A DNA stretch of 64,000 nt, from assembly GCA_950022295.1 (NCBI GenBank), contig CATLOQ010000001.1:1-64000 (forward strand). Direction: 5' to 3'. The translations under genes and the position numbers were made by a program. The notes beneath the pieces were generated by a model. That model did not search any database, was not told where the DNA came from, and saw only the letters and a list, made by a program, of their open reading frames with translations. Origin of the DNA: Bromus sterilis (taxonomy: Eukaryota > Streptophyta > Magnoliopsida > Poales > Poaceae). The first letter of the stretch is position 1, and each line of letters starts with the position of its first letter. Below are positions 37,801-52,050 of the stretch, one piece after another.

Positions 37801-38300
37801 GGAAAACCTGCATGTGGAGCTAGGTTATGTTTATAAGTGTGATTTAATGTTTGTAGATGGCATATGTAGGTCATGTGTCTGACGTTGTTCACGGACATGG
37901 GCTAACACTTAGTAAAATCGTCGATCCGTATGTGGAAACTCTCGGTACGGGTCTACCGGTGTGAATAATGTGGTGAAATGTGTTCAAACTTGGTTTTCCA
38001 TGTACATATGTGCTAAGCAAACATAGATAGATAAAAAAGTCCATTGGTCCATCCTCGTACGGAGAAAGCTATAAGGGTAGATCTGCGGGCCCCCCCCCCC
38101 GATCTAGGGTTCCGGAGGTGAATGACCGTCGGAGGGCCGGAATCCTTGGAAAACCTGCATGTGGAGCTAGGTTATGTTTATAAGTGTGATTTAATGTTTG
38201 TAGATGGCATATGTAGGTCATGTGTCTGACGTTGTTCACGGACATGGGCTAACACTTAGTAAAATCGTCGATCCGTATGTGGAAACTCCCCGTACGTGTC
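34880..38300. repeat. Five-monomer tandem duplication (about 1.72 kb)
   Basis: The order of monomer types from about 34896 to 36600 recurs 1716 bp later from about 36612. Shared sites include AGAAATCTATAAG, TTCTCGTACGGATAAAGC, the GTTTCGGAGTTG monomer and the ACGAAGAAAGC monomer followed by GGTTCCGG. Small differences, such as class B-like GGATCTAGG at about 37130, show later divergence or conversion. Confidence 0.75.
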
Positions 38301-41300
38301 TACCGGTGTGAATAATGTGGTGAAATGTGTTCAAACTTGGTTTTCCATGTACATATGTGCTAACCAAACATAGATAGATAAAAAAGTCCATTGGTCCATC
38401 CTCGTACGGAGAAAGCTATAAGGGTAGATCTGCGGGCCCCCCCGATCTAGGGTTTCGGAGGTGAACGACCGTCGGAGGGCCGGAATCATTGGAAAACCTG
38501 CATGTGGATCTAGGTTATGTTTATAAGTGTGATTTAATGTTTGTAGATGGCATATGTAGGACATGTGTCTGACGTTGTTCACGGACATGGGCTAACACTT
38601 AGTAAAATCGTCGATCCGTATGTGGAAACTCCCGGTACGTGTCTACCGGTGTGAATAATGTGGTGAAATGTGTTCAAACTTGGTTTTCCATGTACATATG
38701 TGCTAAGCAAACATAGATAGATAAAAAAGTCCATTGGTCCATCCTCGTACGGAGAAAGCTATAAGGGTAGATCTGCGGGCCCCCCCCCCGATCTAGGGTT
38801 TCGGAGGTGAATGACCGTCGGAGGGCCGGAATCATTGGAAAACCTGCATGTGGAGCTACGTTATGTTTATAAGTGTGATTTAATGTTTGTAGATGGCATA
38901 TGTAGGTCATGTGTCTGACGTTGTTCACGGACATGGGCTAACACTTAGTAAAATCGTCGATCCGTATGTGGAAACTCTCGGTACGGGTCTACCGGTGTGA
39001 ATAATGTGGTGAAATGTGTTCAAACTTGGTTTTCCATGTACATATGTGCTAAGCAAACATAGATAGATAAAAAAGTCCATTGGTCCATCCTCGTACGGAG
39101 AAAGCTATAAGGGTAGATCTGCGGGCCCCCCCCCCCCCCGATCTAGGGTTCCGGAGGTGAATGACCGTCGGAGGGCCGGAATCCTTGGAAAACCTGCATG
39201 TGGAGCTAGGTTATGTTTATAAGTGTGATTTAATGTTTGTAGATGGCATATGTAGGTCATGTGTCTGACGTTGTTCACGGACATGGGCTAACACTTAGTA
39301 AAATCGTCGATCCGTATGTGGAAACTCCCCGTACGTGTCTACCGGTGTGAATAATGTGGTGAAATGTGTTCAAACTTGGTTTTCCATGTACATATGTGCT
39401 AACCAAACATAGATAGATAAAAAAGTCCATTGGTCCATCCTCGTACGGAGAAAGCTATAAGGGTAGATCTGCGGGCCCCCCCGATCTAGGGTTTCGGAGG
39501 TGAACGACCGTCGGAGGGCCGGAATCATTGGAAAACCTGCATGTGGATCTAGGTTATGTTTATAAGTGTGATTTAATGTTTGTAGATGGCATATGTAGGA
39601 CATGTGTCTGACGTTGTTCACGGACATGGGCTAACACTTAGTAAAATCGTCGATCCGTATGTGGAAACTCCCGGTACGTGTCTACCGGTGTGAATAATGT
39701 GGTGAAATGTGTTCAAACTTGGTTTTCCATGTACATATGTGCTAAGCAAACATAGATAGATAAAAAAGTCCATTGGTCCATCCTCGTACGGAGAAAGCTA
39801 TAAGGGTAGATCTGCGGGCCCCCCCCCGATCTAGGGTTTCGGAGGTGAATGACCGTCGGAGGGCCGGAATCATTGGAAAACCTGCATGTGGAGCTAGGTT
39901 ATGTTTATAAGTGTGATTTAATGTTTGTAGCTGGCATATGTAGGTCATGTGTCTGACGTATTTCACGGACATGGGCTAACACTTAGTAAAATCGTCGATC
40001 CGTATGTGGAAACTCCCGGTACGTGTCTACCGGTGTGAATAATGTGGTGAAATGTGTTCAAACTTGGTTTTCCATGTGCATATGTGCTAACCAAAAATAG
40101 ATAGATAAAAAAGTCCATTGGTCCATCCTCGTACGGAGAAAGCTATAAGGGTAGATCTGCGGGCCCCCCCGATCTAGGGTTTCGGAGGTGAATGACCGTC
40201 GGAGGGCCGGAATCATTGCAAAACCTGCATGTGGAGCTAGGTTATGTTTATAAGTGTGATTTAATGTTTGTAGATGGCATATGTAGGTCATGTGTCTGAC
40301 GTTGTTCACGGACATGGGCTAACACTTAGTAAAATCGTCGATCCGTATGTGGAAACTCCCGGTACGTGTCTACCGGTGTGAATAATGTGGTGAAATGTGT
40401 TCAAACTTGGTTTTCCATGTACATATGTGCTAACCAAACATAGATAGATAAAAAAGTCCATTGGTCCATCCTCGTACGGAGAAAGCTATAAGGGTAGATC
40501 TGCGGGCCCCCCCGATCTAGGGTTTCGGAGGTGAACGACCGTCGGAGGGCCGGAATCATTGGAAAACCTGCATGTGGATCTAGGTTATGTTTATAAGTGT
40601 GATTTAATGTTTGTAGATGGCATATGTAGGACATGTGTCTGACGTTGTTCACGGACATGGGCTAACACTTAGTAAAATCGTCGATCCGTATGTGGAAACT
40701 CCCGGTACGTGTCTACCGGTGTGAATAATGTGGTGAAATGTGTTCAAACTTGGTTTTCCCTGTACATATGTGCTAGGCAAACATAGATAGATAAAAAAGT
40801 CCATTGGTCCATCCTCGTACGGAGAAAGCTATAAGGGTAGATCTGCGGCCCCCCCCCCCCCCCGATCTAGGGTTTCGGAGGTGAATGACCGTCGGAGGGC
40901 CGGAATCATTGGAAAACCTGCATGTGGAGCTAGGTTATGTTTATAAGTGTGATTTAATGTTTGTAGATGGCATATGTAGGTCATGTGTCTGACGTATTTC
41001 ACGGACATGGGCTAACACTTAGTAAAATCGTCGATCCGTATGTGGAAACTCCCGGTACGTGTCTACCGGTGTGAATAATGTGGTGAAATGTGTTCAAACT
41101 TGGTTTTCCATGTGCATATGTGCTAACCAAAAATAGATAGATAAAAAGTCCATTGGTCCATCCTCGTACGGAGAAAGCTATAAGGGTAGATCTGCGGGCC
41201 CCCCCGATCTAGGGTTTCGGAGGTGAATGACCGTCGGAGGGCCGGAATCATTGCAAAACCTGCATGTGGAGCTAGGTTATGTTTATAAGTGTGATTTAAT

Positions 41301-44300
41301 GTTTGTAGATGGCATATGTAGGTCATGTGTCTGACGTTGTTCACGGACATGGGCTAACACTTAGTAAAATCGTCGATCCGTATGTGGAAACTCCCGGTAC
41401 GTGTCTACCGGTGTGAATAATGTGGTGAAATGTGTTCAAACTTGGTTTTCCATGTACATATGTGCTAACCAAACATAGATAGATAAAAAAGTCCATTGGT
41501 CCATCCTCGTACGGAGAAAGCTATAAGGGTAGATCTGCGGGCCCCCCCCGATCTAGGGTTTCGGAGGTGAACGACCGTCGGAGGGCCGGAATCATTGGAA
41601 AACCTGCATGTGGATCTAGGTTATGTTTATAAGTGTGATTTAATGTTTGTAGATGGCATATGTAGGACATGTGTCTGACGTTGTTCACGGACATGGGCTA
41701 ACACTTAGTAAAATCGTCGATCCGTATGTGGAAACTCCCGGTACGTGTCTACCGGTGTGAATAATGTGGTGAAATGTGTTCAAACTTGGTTTTCCATGTA
41801 CATATGTGCTAACCAAAAATAGATAGATAAAAAAGTCCATTGGTCCATCCTCGTACGGAGAAATCTATAAGGGTAGATCTGCGGGCCCCCCCGATCTAGG
41901 GTTTCGGAGGTGAATGACCGTCGGAGGGCCGGAATCATTGGAAAACCTGCATGTGGAGCTAGGTTATGTTTATAAGTGTGATTTAATGTTTGTAGATGGC
42001 ATATGTAGGTCATGTGTCTGACGTTGTTCACGGACATGGGCTAACACTTAGTAAAATCGTCGATCCGTATGTGGAAACTCCCGGTACGTGTCTACCGGTG
42101 TGAATAATGTGGTGAAATGTGTTCAAACTTGGTTTTCCATGTGCATATGTGCTAACCAAAAATAGATAGATAAAAAAGTCCATTGGTCCATCCTCGTACG
42201 GAGAAAGCTATAAGGGTAGATCTGCGGGCCCCCCCGATCTAGGGTTTCGGAGGTGAATGACCGTCGGAGGGCCGGAATCATTGCAAAACCTGCATGTGGA
42301 GCTAGGTTATGTTTATAAGTGTGATTTAATGTTTGTAGATGGCATATGTAGGTCATGTGTCTGACGTTGTTCACGGACATGGGCTAACACTTAGTAAAAT
42401 CGTCGATCCGTATGTGGAAACTCCCGGTACGTGTCTACCGGTGTGAATAATGTGGTGAAATGTGTTCAAACTTGGTTTTCCATGTACATATGTGCTAACC
42501 AAACATAGATAGATAAAAAAGTCCATTGGTCCATCCTCGTACGGAGAAAGCTATAAGGGTAGATCTGCGGGCCCCCCCGATCTAGGGTTTCGGAGGTGAA
42601 CGACCGTCGGAGGGCCGGAATCATTGGAAAACCTGCATGTGGATCTAGGTTATGTTTATAAGTGTGATTTAATGTTTGTAGATGGCATATGTAGGACATG
42701 TGTCTGACGTTGTTCACGGACATGGGCTAACACTTAGTAAAATCGTCGATCCGTATGTGGAAACTCCCGGTACGTGTCTACCGGTGTGAATAATGTGGTG
42801 AAATGTGTTCAAACTTGGTTTTCCATGTACATATGTGCTAACCAAAAATAGATAGATAAAAAAGTCCATTGGTCCATCCTCGTACGGAGAAATCTATAAG
42901 GGTAGATCTGCGGGCCCCCCCGATCTAGGGTTTCGGAGGTGAATGACCGTCGGAGGGCCGGAATCATTGGAAAACCTGCATGTGGAGCTAGGTTATGTTT
43001 ATAAGTGTGATTTAATGTTTGTAGATGGCATATGTAGGTCATGTGTCTGACGTTGTTCACGGACATGGGCTAACACTTAGTAAAATCGTCGATCCGTATG
43101 TGGAAACTCTCGGTACGGGTCTACCGGTGTGAATAATGTGGTGAAATGTGTTCAAACTTGGTTTTCCCTGTACATATGTGCTAAGCAAACATAGATAGAT
43201 AAAAAAGTCCATTGGTCCATCCTCGTACGGAGAAAGCTATAAGGGTAGATCTGCTGGCCCCCCCGATCTAGGGTTTCGGAGGTGAATGACCGTCGGAGGG
43301 CCGGAATCATTGGAAAACCTGCATGTGGAGCGAGGTTATGTTTATAAGTGTGATTTAATGTTTGTAGATGGCATATGTAGGTCATGTGTCTGACGTTGTT
43401 CACGGACATGGGCTAACACTTAGTAAAATCGTCGATCCGTATGTGGAAACTCTCGGTACGGGTCTACCGGTGTGAATAATGTGGTGAAATGTGTTCAAAC
43501 TTGGTTTTCCATGTACATATGTGCTAACCAAACATAGATAGATAAAAAAGTCCATTGGTCCATCCTCGTACGGAGAAAGCTATAAGGGTAGATCTGCGGG
43601 CCCCCCCCCCGATCTAGGGTTCCGGAGGTGAATGACCGTCGGAGGGCCGGAATCATTGGAAAACCTGAATGTGGAGCTAGGTTATGTTTATAAGTGTGAT
43701 TTAATGTTTGTAGATGGCATATGTAGGTCATGTGTCTGACGTTGTTCACGGACATGGGCTAACACTTAGTAAAATCGTCGATCCGTATGTGGAAACTCCC
43801 GGTACGTGTCTACCGGTGTGAATAATGTGGTGAAATGTGTTCAAACTTGGTTTTCCATGTGCATATGTGCTAACCAAAAATAGATAGATAAAAAAGTCCA
43901 TTGGTCCATCCTCGTACGGAGAAAGCTATAAGGGTAGATCTGCGGGCCCCCCCGATCTAGGGTTTCGGAGGTGAATGACCGTCGGAGGGCCGGAATCATT
44001 GCAAAACCTGCATGTGGAGCTAGGTTATGTTTATAAGTGTGATTTAATGTTTGTAGATGGCATATGTAGGTCATGTGTCTGACGTTGTTCACGGACATGG
44101 GCTAACACTTAGTAAAATCGTCGATCCGTATGTGGAAACTCCCGGTACGTGTCTACCGGTGTGAATAATGTGGTGAAATGTGTTCAAACTTGGTTTTCCA
44201 TGTACATATGTGCTAACCAAACATAGATAGATAAAAAAGTCCATTGGTCCATCCTCGTACGGAGAATGCTATAAGGGTAGATCTGCGGGCCCCCCCGATC

Positions 44301-47300
44301 TAGGGTTTCGGAGGTGAACGACCGTCGGAGGGCCGGAATCATTGGAAAACCTGCATGTGGATCTAGGTTATGTTTATAAGTGTGATTTAATGTTTGTAGA
44401 TGGCATATGTAGGACATGTGTCTGACGTTGTTCACGGACATGGGCTAACACTTAGTAAAATCGTCGATCCGTATGTGGAAACTCCCGGTACGTGTCTACC
44501 GGTGTGAATAATGTGGTGAAATGTGTTCAAACTTGGTTTTCCATGTACATATGTGCTAACCAAAAATAGATAGATAAAAAAGTCCATTGGTCCATCCTCG
44601 TACGGAGAAATCTATAAGGGTAGATCTGCGGGCCCCCCCGATCTAGGGTTTCGGAGGTGAATGACCGTCGGAGGGCCGGAATCATTGGAAAACCTGCATG
44701 TGGAGCTAGGTTATGTTTATAAGTGTGATTTAATGTTTGTAGATGGCATATGTAGGTCATGTGTCTGACGTTGTTCACGGACATGGGCTAACACTTAGTA
44801 AAATCGTCGATCCGTATGTGGAAACTCTCGGTACGGGTCTACCGGTGTGAATAATGTGGTGAAATGTGTTCAAACTTGGTTTTCCCTGTACATATGTGCT
44901 AAGCAAACATAGATAGATAAAAAAGTCCATTGGTCCATTCTCGTACGGATAAAGCTATAAGGGTAGATCTGCGGGCCCCCCCGATCTAGGGTTCCGGAGG
45001 TGAATGACCGTCGGAGGGCCGGAATCATTGGAAAACCTGCATGTGGAGCTAGGTTATGTTTATAAGTGTGATTTAATGTTTGTAGATGGCATATGTAGGT
45101 CATGTGTCTGACGTTGTTCACGGACATGGGCTAACACTTAGTAAAATCGTCGATCCGTATGTGGAAACTCTCGGTACGGGTCTACCGGTGTGAATAATGT
45201 GGTGAAATGTGTTCAAACTTGGTTTTCCATGTACATATGTGCTAACCAAACATAGATAGATAAAAAAGTCCATTGGTCCATCCTCGTACGGAGAAAGCTA
45301 TAAGGGTAGATCTGCGGGCCCCCCCCCCCGATCTAGGGTTCCGGAGGTGAATGACCGTCGGAGGGCCGGAATCCTTGGAAAACCTGCATGTGGAGCTAGG
45401 TTATGTTTATAAGTGTGATTTAATGTTTGTAGATGGCATATGTAGGTCATGTGTCTGACGTTGTTCACGGACATGGGCTAACACTTAGTAAAATCGTCGA
45501 TCCGTATGTGGAAACTCCCCGTACGTGTCTACCGGTGTGAATAATGTGGTGAAATGTGTTCAAACTTGGTTTTCCATGTACATATGTGCTAACCAAACAT
45601 AGATAGATAAAAAAGTCCATTGGTCCATCCTCGTACGGAGAAAGCTATAAGGGTAGATCTGCGGGCCCCCCCGATCTAGGGTTTCGGAGGTGAACGACCG
45701 TCGGAGGGCCGGAATCATTGGAAAACCTGCATGTGGATCTAGGTTATGTTTATAAGTGTGATTTAATGTTTGTAGATGGCATATGTAGGACATGTGTCTG
45801 ACGTTGTTCACGGACATGGGCTAACACTTAGTAAAATCGTCGATCCGTATGTGGAAACTCCCGGTACGTGTCTACCGGTGTGAATAATGTGGTGAAATGT
45901 GTTCAAACTTGGTTTTCCATGTACATATGTGCTAAGCAAACATAGATAGATAAAAAAGTCCATTGGTCCATCCTCGTACGGAGAAAGCTATAAGGGTAGA
46001 TCTGCGGGCCCCCCCCCGATCTAGGGTTTCGGAGGTGAATGACCGTCGGAGGGCCGGAATCATTGGAAAACCTGCATGTGGAGCTACGTTATGTTTATAA
46101 GTGTGATTTAATGTTTGTAGATGGCATATGTAGGTCATGTGTCTGACGTTGTTCACGGACATGGGCTAACACTTAGTAAAATCGTCGATCCGTATGTGGA
46201 AACTCTCGGTACGGGTCTACCGGTGTGAATAATGTGGTGAAATGTGTTCAAACTTGGTTTTCCATGTACATATGTGCTAAGCAAACATATATAGATAAAA
46301 AAGTCCATTGGTCCATCCTCGTACGGAGAAAGCTATAAGGGTAGATCTGCGGGCCCCCCCCCCCCCCGATCTAGGGTTCCGGAGGTGAATGACCGTCGGA
46401 GGGCCGGAATCCTTGGAAAACCTGCATGTGGAGCTAGGTTATGTTTATAAGTGTGATTTAATGTTTGTAGATGGCATATGTAGGTCATGTGTCTGACGTT
46501 GTTCACGGACATGGGCTAACACTTAGTAAAATCGTCGATCCGTATGTGGAAACTCCCCGTACGTGTCTACCGGTGTGAATAATGTGGTGAAATGTGTTCA
46601 AACTTGGTTTTCCATGTACATATGTGCTAACCAAACATAGATAGATAAAAAAGTCCATTGGTCCATCCTCGTACGGAGAAAGCTATAAGGGTAGATCTGC
46701 GGGCCCCCCCGATCTAGGGTTTCGGAGGTGAACGACCGTCGGAGGGCCGGAATCATTGGAAAACCTGCATGTGGATCTAGGTTATGTTTATAAGTGTGAT
46801 TTAATGTTTGTAGATGGCATATGTAGGACATGTGTCTGACGTTGTTCACGGACATGGGCTAACACTTAGTAAAATCGTCGATCCGTATGTGGAAACTCCC
46901 GGTACGTGTCTACCGGTGTGAATAATGTGGTGAAATGTGTTCAAACTTGGTTTTCCATGTACATATGTGCTAAGCAAACATAGATAGATAAAAAAGTCCA
47001 TTGGTCCATCCTCGTACGGAGAAAGCTATAAGGGTAGATCTGCGGGCCCCCCCCCGATCTAGGGTTTCGGAGGTGAATGACCGTCGGAGGGCCGGAATCA
47101 TTGGAAAACCTGCATGTGGAGCTAGGTTATGTTTATAAGTGTGATTTAATGTTTGTAGATGGCATATGTAGGTCATGTGTCTGACGTATTTCACGGACAT
47201 GGGCTAACACTTAGTAAAATCGTCGATCCGTATGTGGAAACTCCCGGTACGTGTCTACCGGTGTGAATAATGTGGTGAAATGTGTTCAAACTTGGTTTTC

Positions 47301-50300
47301 CATGTGCATATGTGCTAACCAAAAATAGATAGATAAAAAAGTCCATTGGTCCATCCTCGTACGGAGAAAGCTATAAGGGTAGATCTGCGGGCCCCCCCGA
47401 TCTAGGGTTTCGGAGGTGAATGACCGTCGGAGGGCCGGAATCATTGCAAAACCTGCATGTGGAGCTAGGTTATGTTTATAAGTGTGATTTAATGTTTGTA
47501 GATGGCATATGTAGGTCATGTGTCTGACGTTGTTCACGGACATGGGCTAACACTTAGTAAAATCGTCGATCCGTATGTGGAAACTCCCGGTACGTGTCTA
47601 CCGGTGTGAATAATGTGGTGAAATGTGTTCAAACTTGGTTTTCCATGTACATATGTGCTAACCAAACATAGATAGATAAAAAAGTCCATTGGTCCATCCT
47701 CGTACGGAGAAAGCTATAAGGGTAGATCTGCGGGCCCCCCCGATCTAGGGTTTCGGAGGTGAACGACCGTCGGAGGGCCGGAATCATTGGAAAACCTGCA
47801 TGTGGATCTAGGTTATGTTTATAAGTGTGATTTAATGTTTGTAGATGGCATATGTAGGACATGTGTCTGACGTTGTTCACGGACATGGGCTAACACTTAG
47901 TAAAATCGTCGATCCGTATGTGGAAACTCCCGGTACGTGTCTACCGGTGTGAATAATGTGGTGAAATGTGTTCAAACTTGGTTTTCCCTGTACATATGTG
48001 CTAGGCAAACATAGATAGATAAAAAAGTCCATTGGTCCATCCTCGTACGGAGAAAGCTATAAGGGTAGATCTGCGGCCCCCCCCCCCCCCCGATCTAGGG
48101 TTTCGGAGGTGAATGACCGTCGGAGGGCCGGAATCATTGGAAAACCTGCATGTGGAGCTAGGTTATGTTTATAAGTGTGATTTAATGTTTGTAGATGGCA
48201 TATGTAGGTCATGTGTCTGACGTATTTCACGGACATGGGCTAACACTTAGTAAAATCGTCGATCCGTATGTGGAAACTCCCGGTACGTGTCTACCGGTGT
48301 GAATAATGTGGTGAAATGTGTTCAAACTTGGTTTTCCATGTGCATATGTGCTAACCAAAAATAGATAGATAAAAAAGTCCATTGGTCCATCCTCGTACGG
48401 AGAAAGCTATAAGGGTAGATCTGCGGGCCCCCCCGATCTAGGGTTTCGGAGGTGAATGACCGTCGGAGGGCCGGAATCATTGCAAAACCTGCATGTGGAG
48501 CTAGGTTATGTTTATAAGTGTGATTTAATGTTTGTAGATGGCATATGTAGGTCATGTGTCTGACGTTGTTCACGGACATGGGCTAACACTTAGTAAAATC
48601 GTCGATCCGTATGTGGAAACTCCCGGTACGTGTCTACCGGTGTGAATAATGTGGTGAAATGTGTTCAAACTTGGTTTTCCATGTACATATGTGCTAACCA
48701 AACATAGATAGATAAAAAAGTCCATTGGTCCATCCTCGTACGGAGAAAGCTATAAGGGTAGATCTGCGGGCCCCCCCCGATCTAGGGTTTCGGAGGTGAA
48801 CGACCGTCGGAGGGCCGGAATCATTGGAAAACCTGCATGTGGATCTAGGTTATGTTTATAAGTGTGATTTAATGTTTGTAGATGGCATATGTAGGACATG
48901 TGTCTGACGTTGTTCACGGACATGGGCTAACACTTAGTAAAATCGTCGATCCGTATGTGGAAACTCCCGGTACGTGTCTACCGGTGTGAATAATGTGGTG
49001 AAATGTGTTCAAACTTGGTTTTCCATGTACATATGTGCTAACCAAAAATAGATAGATAAAAAAGTCCATTGGTCCATCCTCGTACGGAGAAATCTATAAG
49101 GGTAGATCTGCGGGCCCCCCCGATCTAGGGTTTCGGAGGTGAATGACCGTCGGAGGGCCGGAATCATTGGAAAACCTGCATGTGGAGCTAGGTTATGTTT
49201 ATAAGTGTGATTTAATGTTTGTAGATGGCATATGTAGGTCATGTGTCTGACGTTGTTCACGGACATGGGCTAACACTTAGTAAAATCGTCGATCCGTATG
49301 TGGAAACTCCCGGTACGTGTCTACCGGTGTGAATAATGTGGTGAAATGTGTTCAAACTTGGTTTTCCATGTGCATATGTGCTAACCAAAAATAGATAGAT
49401 AAAAAAGTCCATTGGTCCATCCTCGTACGGAGAAAGCTATAAGGGTAGATCTGCGGGCCCCCCCGATCTAGGGTTTCGGAGGTGAATGACCGTCGGAGGG
49501 CCGGAATCATTGCAAAACCTGCATGTGGAGCTAGGTTATGTTTATAAGTGTGATTTAATGTTTGTAGATGGCATATGTAGGTCATGTGTCTGACGTTGTT
49601 CACGGACATGGGCTAACACTTAGTAAAATCGTCGATCCGTATGTGGAAACTCCCGGTACGTGTCTACCGGTGTGAATAATGTGGTGAAATGTGTTCAAAC
49701 TTGGTTTTCCATGTACATATGTGCTAACCAAACATAGATAGATAAAAAAGTCCATTGGTCCATCCTCGTACGGAGAAAGCTATAAGGGTAGATCTGCGGG
49801 CCCCCCCGATCTAGGGTTTCGGAGGTGAACGACCGTCGGAGGGCCGGAATCATTGGAAAACCTGCATGTGGATCTAGGTTATGTTTATAAGTGTGATTTA
49901 ATGTTTGTAGATGGCATATGTAGGACATGTGTCTGACGTTGTTCACGGACATGGGCTAACACTTAGTAAAATCGTCGATCCGTATGTGGAAACTCCCGGT
50001 ACGTGTCTACCGGTGTGAATAATGTGGTGAAATGTGTTCAAACTTGGTTTTCCATGTACATATGTGCTAACCAAAAATAGATAGATAAAAAAGTCCATTG
50101 GTCCATCCTCGTACGGAGAAATCTATAAGGGTAGATCTGCGGGCCCCCCCGATCTAGGGTTTCGGAGGTGAATGACCGTCGGAGGGCCGGAATCATTGGA
50201 AAACCTGCATGTGGAGCTAGGTTATGTTTATAAGTGTGATTTAATGTTTGTAGATGGCATATGTAGGTCATGTGTCTGACGTTGTTCACGGACATGGGCT

Positions 50301-52050
50301 AACACTTAGTAAAATCGTCGATCCGTATGTGGAAACTCTCGGTACGGGTCTACCGGTGTGAATAATGTGGTGAAATGTGTTCAAACTTGGTTTTCCCTGT
50401 ACATATGTGCTAAGCAAACATAGATAGATAAAAAAGTCCATTGGTCCATCCTCGTACGGAGAAAGCTATAAGGGTAGATCTGCTGGCCCCCCCGATCTAG
50501 GGTTTCGGAGGTGAATGACCGTCGGAGGGCCGGAATCATTGGAAAACCTGCATGTGGAGCGAGGTTATGTTTATAAGTGTGATTTAATGTTTGTAGATGG
50601 CATATGTAGGTCATGTGTCTGACGTTGTTCACGGACATGGGCTAACACTTAGTAAAATCGTCGATCCGTATGTGGAAACTCTCGGTACGGGTCTACCGGT
50701 GTGAATAATGTGGTGAAATGTGTTCAAACTTGGTTTTCCATGTACATATGTGCTAACCAAACATAGATAGATAAAAAAGTCCATTGGTCCATCCTCGTAC
50801 GGAGAAAGCTATAAGGGTAGATCTGCGGGCCCCCCCCCCGATCTAGGGTTCCGGAGGTGAATGACCGTCGGAGGGCCGGAATCATTGGAAAACCTGAATG
50901 TGGAGCTAGGTTATGTTTATAAGTGTGATTTAATGTTTGTAGATGGCATATGTAGGTCATGTGTCTGACGTTGTTCACGGACATGGGCTAACACTTAGTA
51001 AAATCGTCGATCCGTATGTGGAAACTCCCGGTACGTGTCTACCGGTGTGAATAATGTGGTGAAATGTGTTCAAACTTGGTTTTCCATGTGCATATGTGCT
51101 AACCAAAAATAGATAGATAAAAAAGTCCATTGGTCCATCCTCGTACGGAGAAAGCTATAAGGGTAGATCTGCGGGCCCCCCCGATCTAGGGTTTCGGAGG
51201 TGAATGACCGTCGGAGGGCCGGAATCATTGCAAAACCTGCATGTGGAGCTAGGTTATGTTTATAAGTGTGATTTAATGTTTGTAGATGGCATATGTAGGT
51301 CATGTGTCTGACGTTGTTCACGGACATGGGCTAACACTTAGTAAAATCGTCGATCCGTATGTGGAAACTCCCGGTACGTGTCTACCGGTGTGAATAATGT
51401 GGTGAAATGTGTTCAAACTTGGTTTTCCATGTACATATGTGCTAACCAAACATAGATAGATAAAAAAGTCCATTGGTCCATCCTCGTACGGAGAATGCTA
51501 TAAGGGTAGATCTGCGGGCCCCCCCGATCTAGGGTTTCGGAGGTGAACGACCGTCGGAGGGCCGGAATCATTGGAAAACCTGCATGTGGATCTAGGTTAT
51601 GTTTATAAGTGTGATTTAATGTTTGTAGATGGCATATGTAGGACATGTGTCTGACGTTGTTCACGGACATGGGCTAACACTTAGTAAAATCGTCGATCCG
51701 TATGTGGAAACTCCCGGTACGTGTCTACCGGTGTGAATAATGTGGTGAAATGTGTTCAAACTTGGTTTTCCATGTACATATGTGCTAACCAAAAATAGAT
51801 AGATAAAAAAGTCCATTGGTCCATCCTCGTACGGAGAAATCTATAAGGGTAGATCTGCGGGCCCCCCCGATCTAGGGTTTCGGAGGTGAATGACCGTCGG
51901 AGGGCCGGAATCATTGGAAAACCTGCATGTGGAGCTAGGTTATGTTTATAAGTGTGATTTAATGTTTGTAGATGGCATATGTAGGTCATGTGTCTGACGT
52001 TGTTCACGGACATGGGCTAACACTTAGTAAAATCGTCGATCCGTATGTGG
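37950..52050. repeat. Two large satellite segments repeated at 7.23-kb spacing
   Basis: About 20 monomers at 37.95-44.82 kb recur in order at 45.18-52.05 kb. Markers offset by 7228-7230 bp include CTAGGCAAAC (40773 and 48001), CTGCTGGCCC (near 43250 and 50480), GGAGCGAGG (43330 and 50558), AACCTGAATG (near 43662 and 50892) and GAGAATGCTA (44265 and 51494). One monomer of a different type, at about 44.83-45.17 kb, separates the copies. Confidence 0.85.
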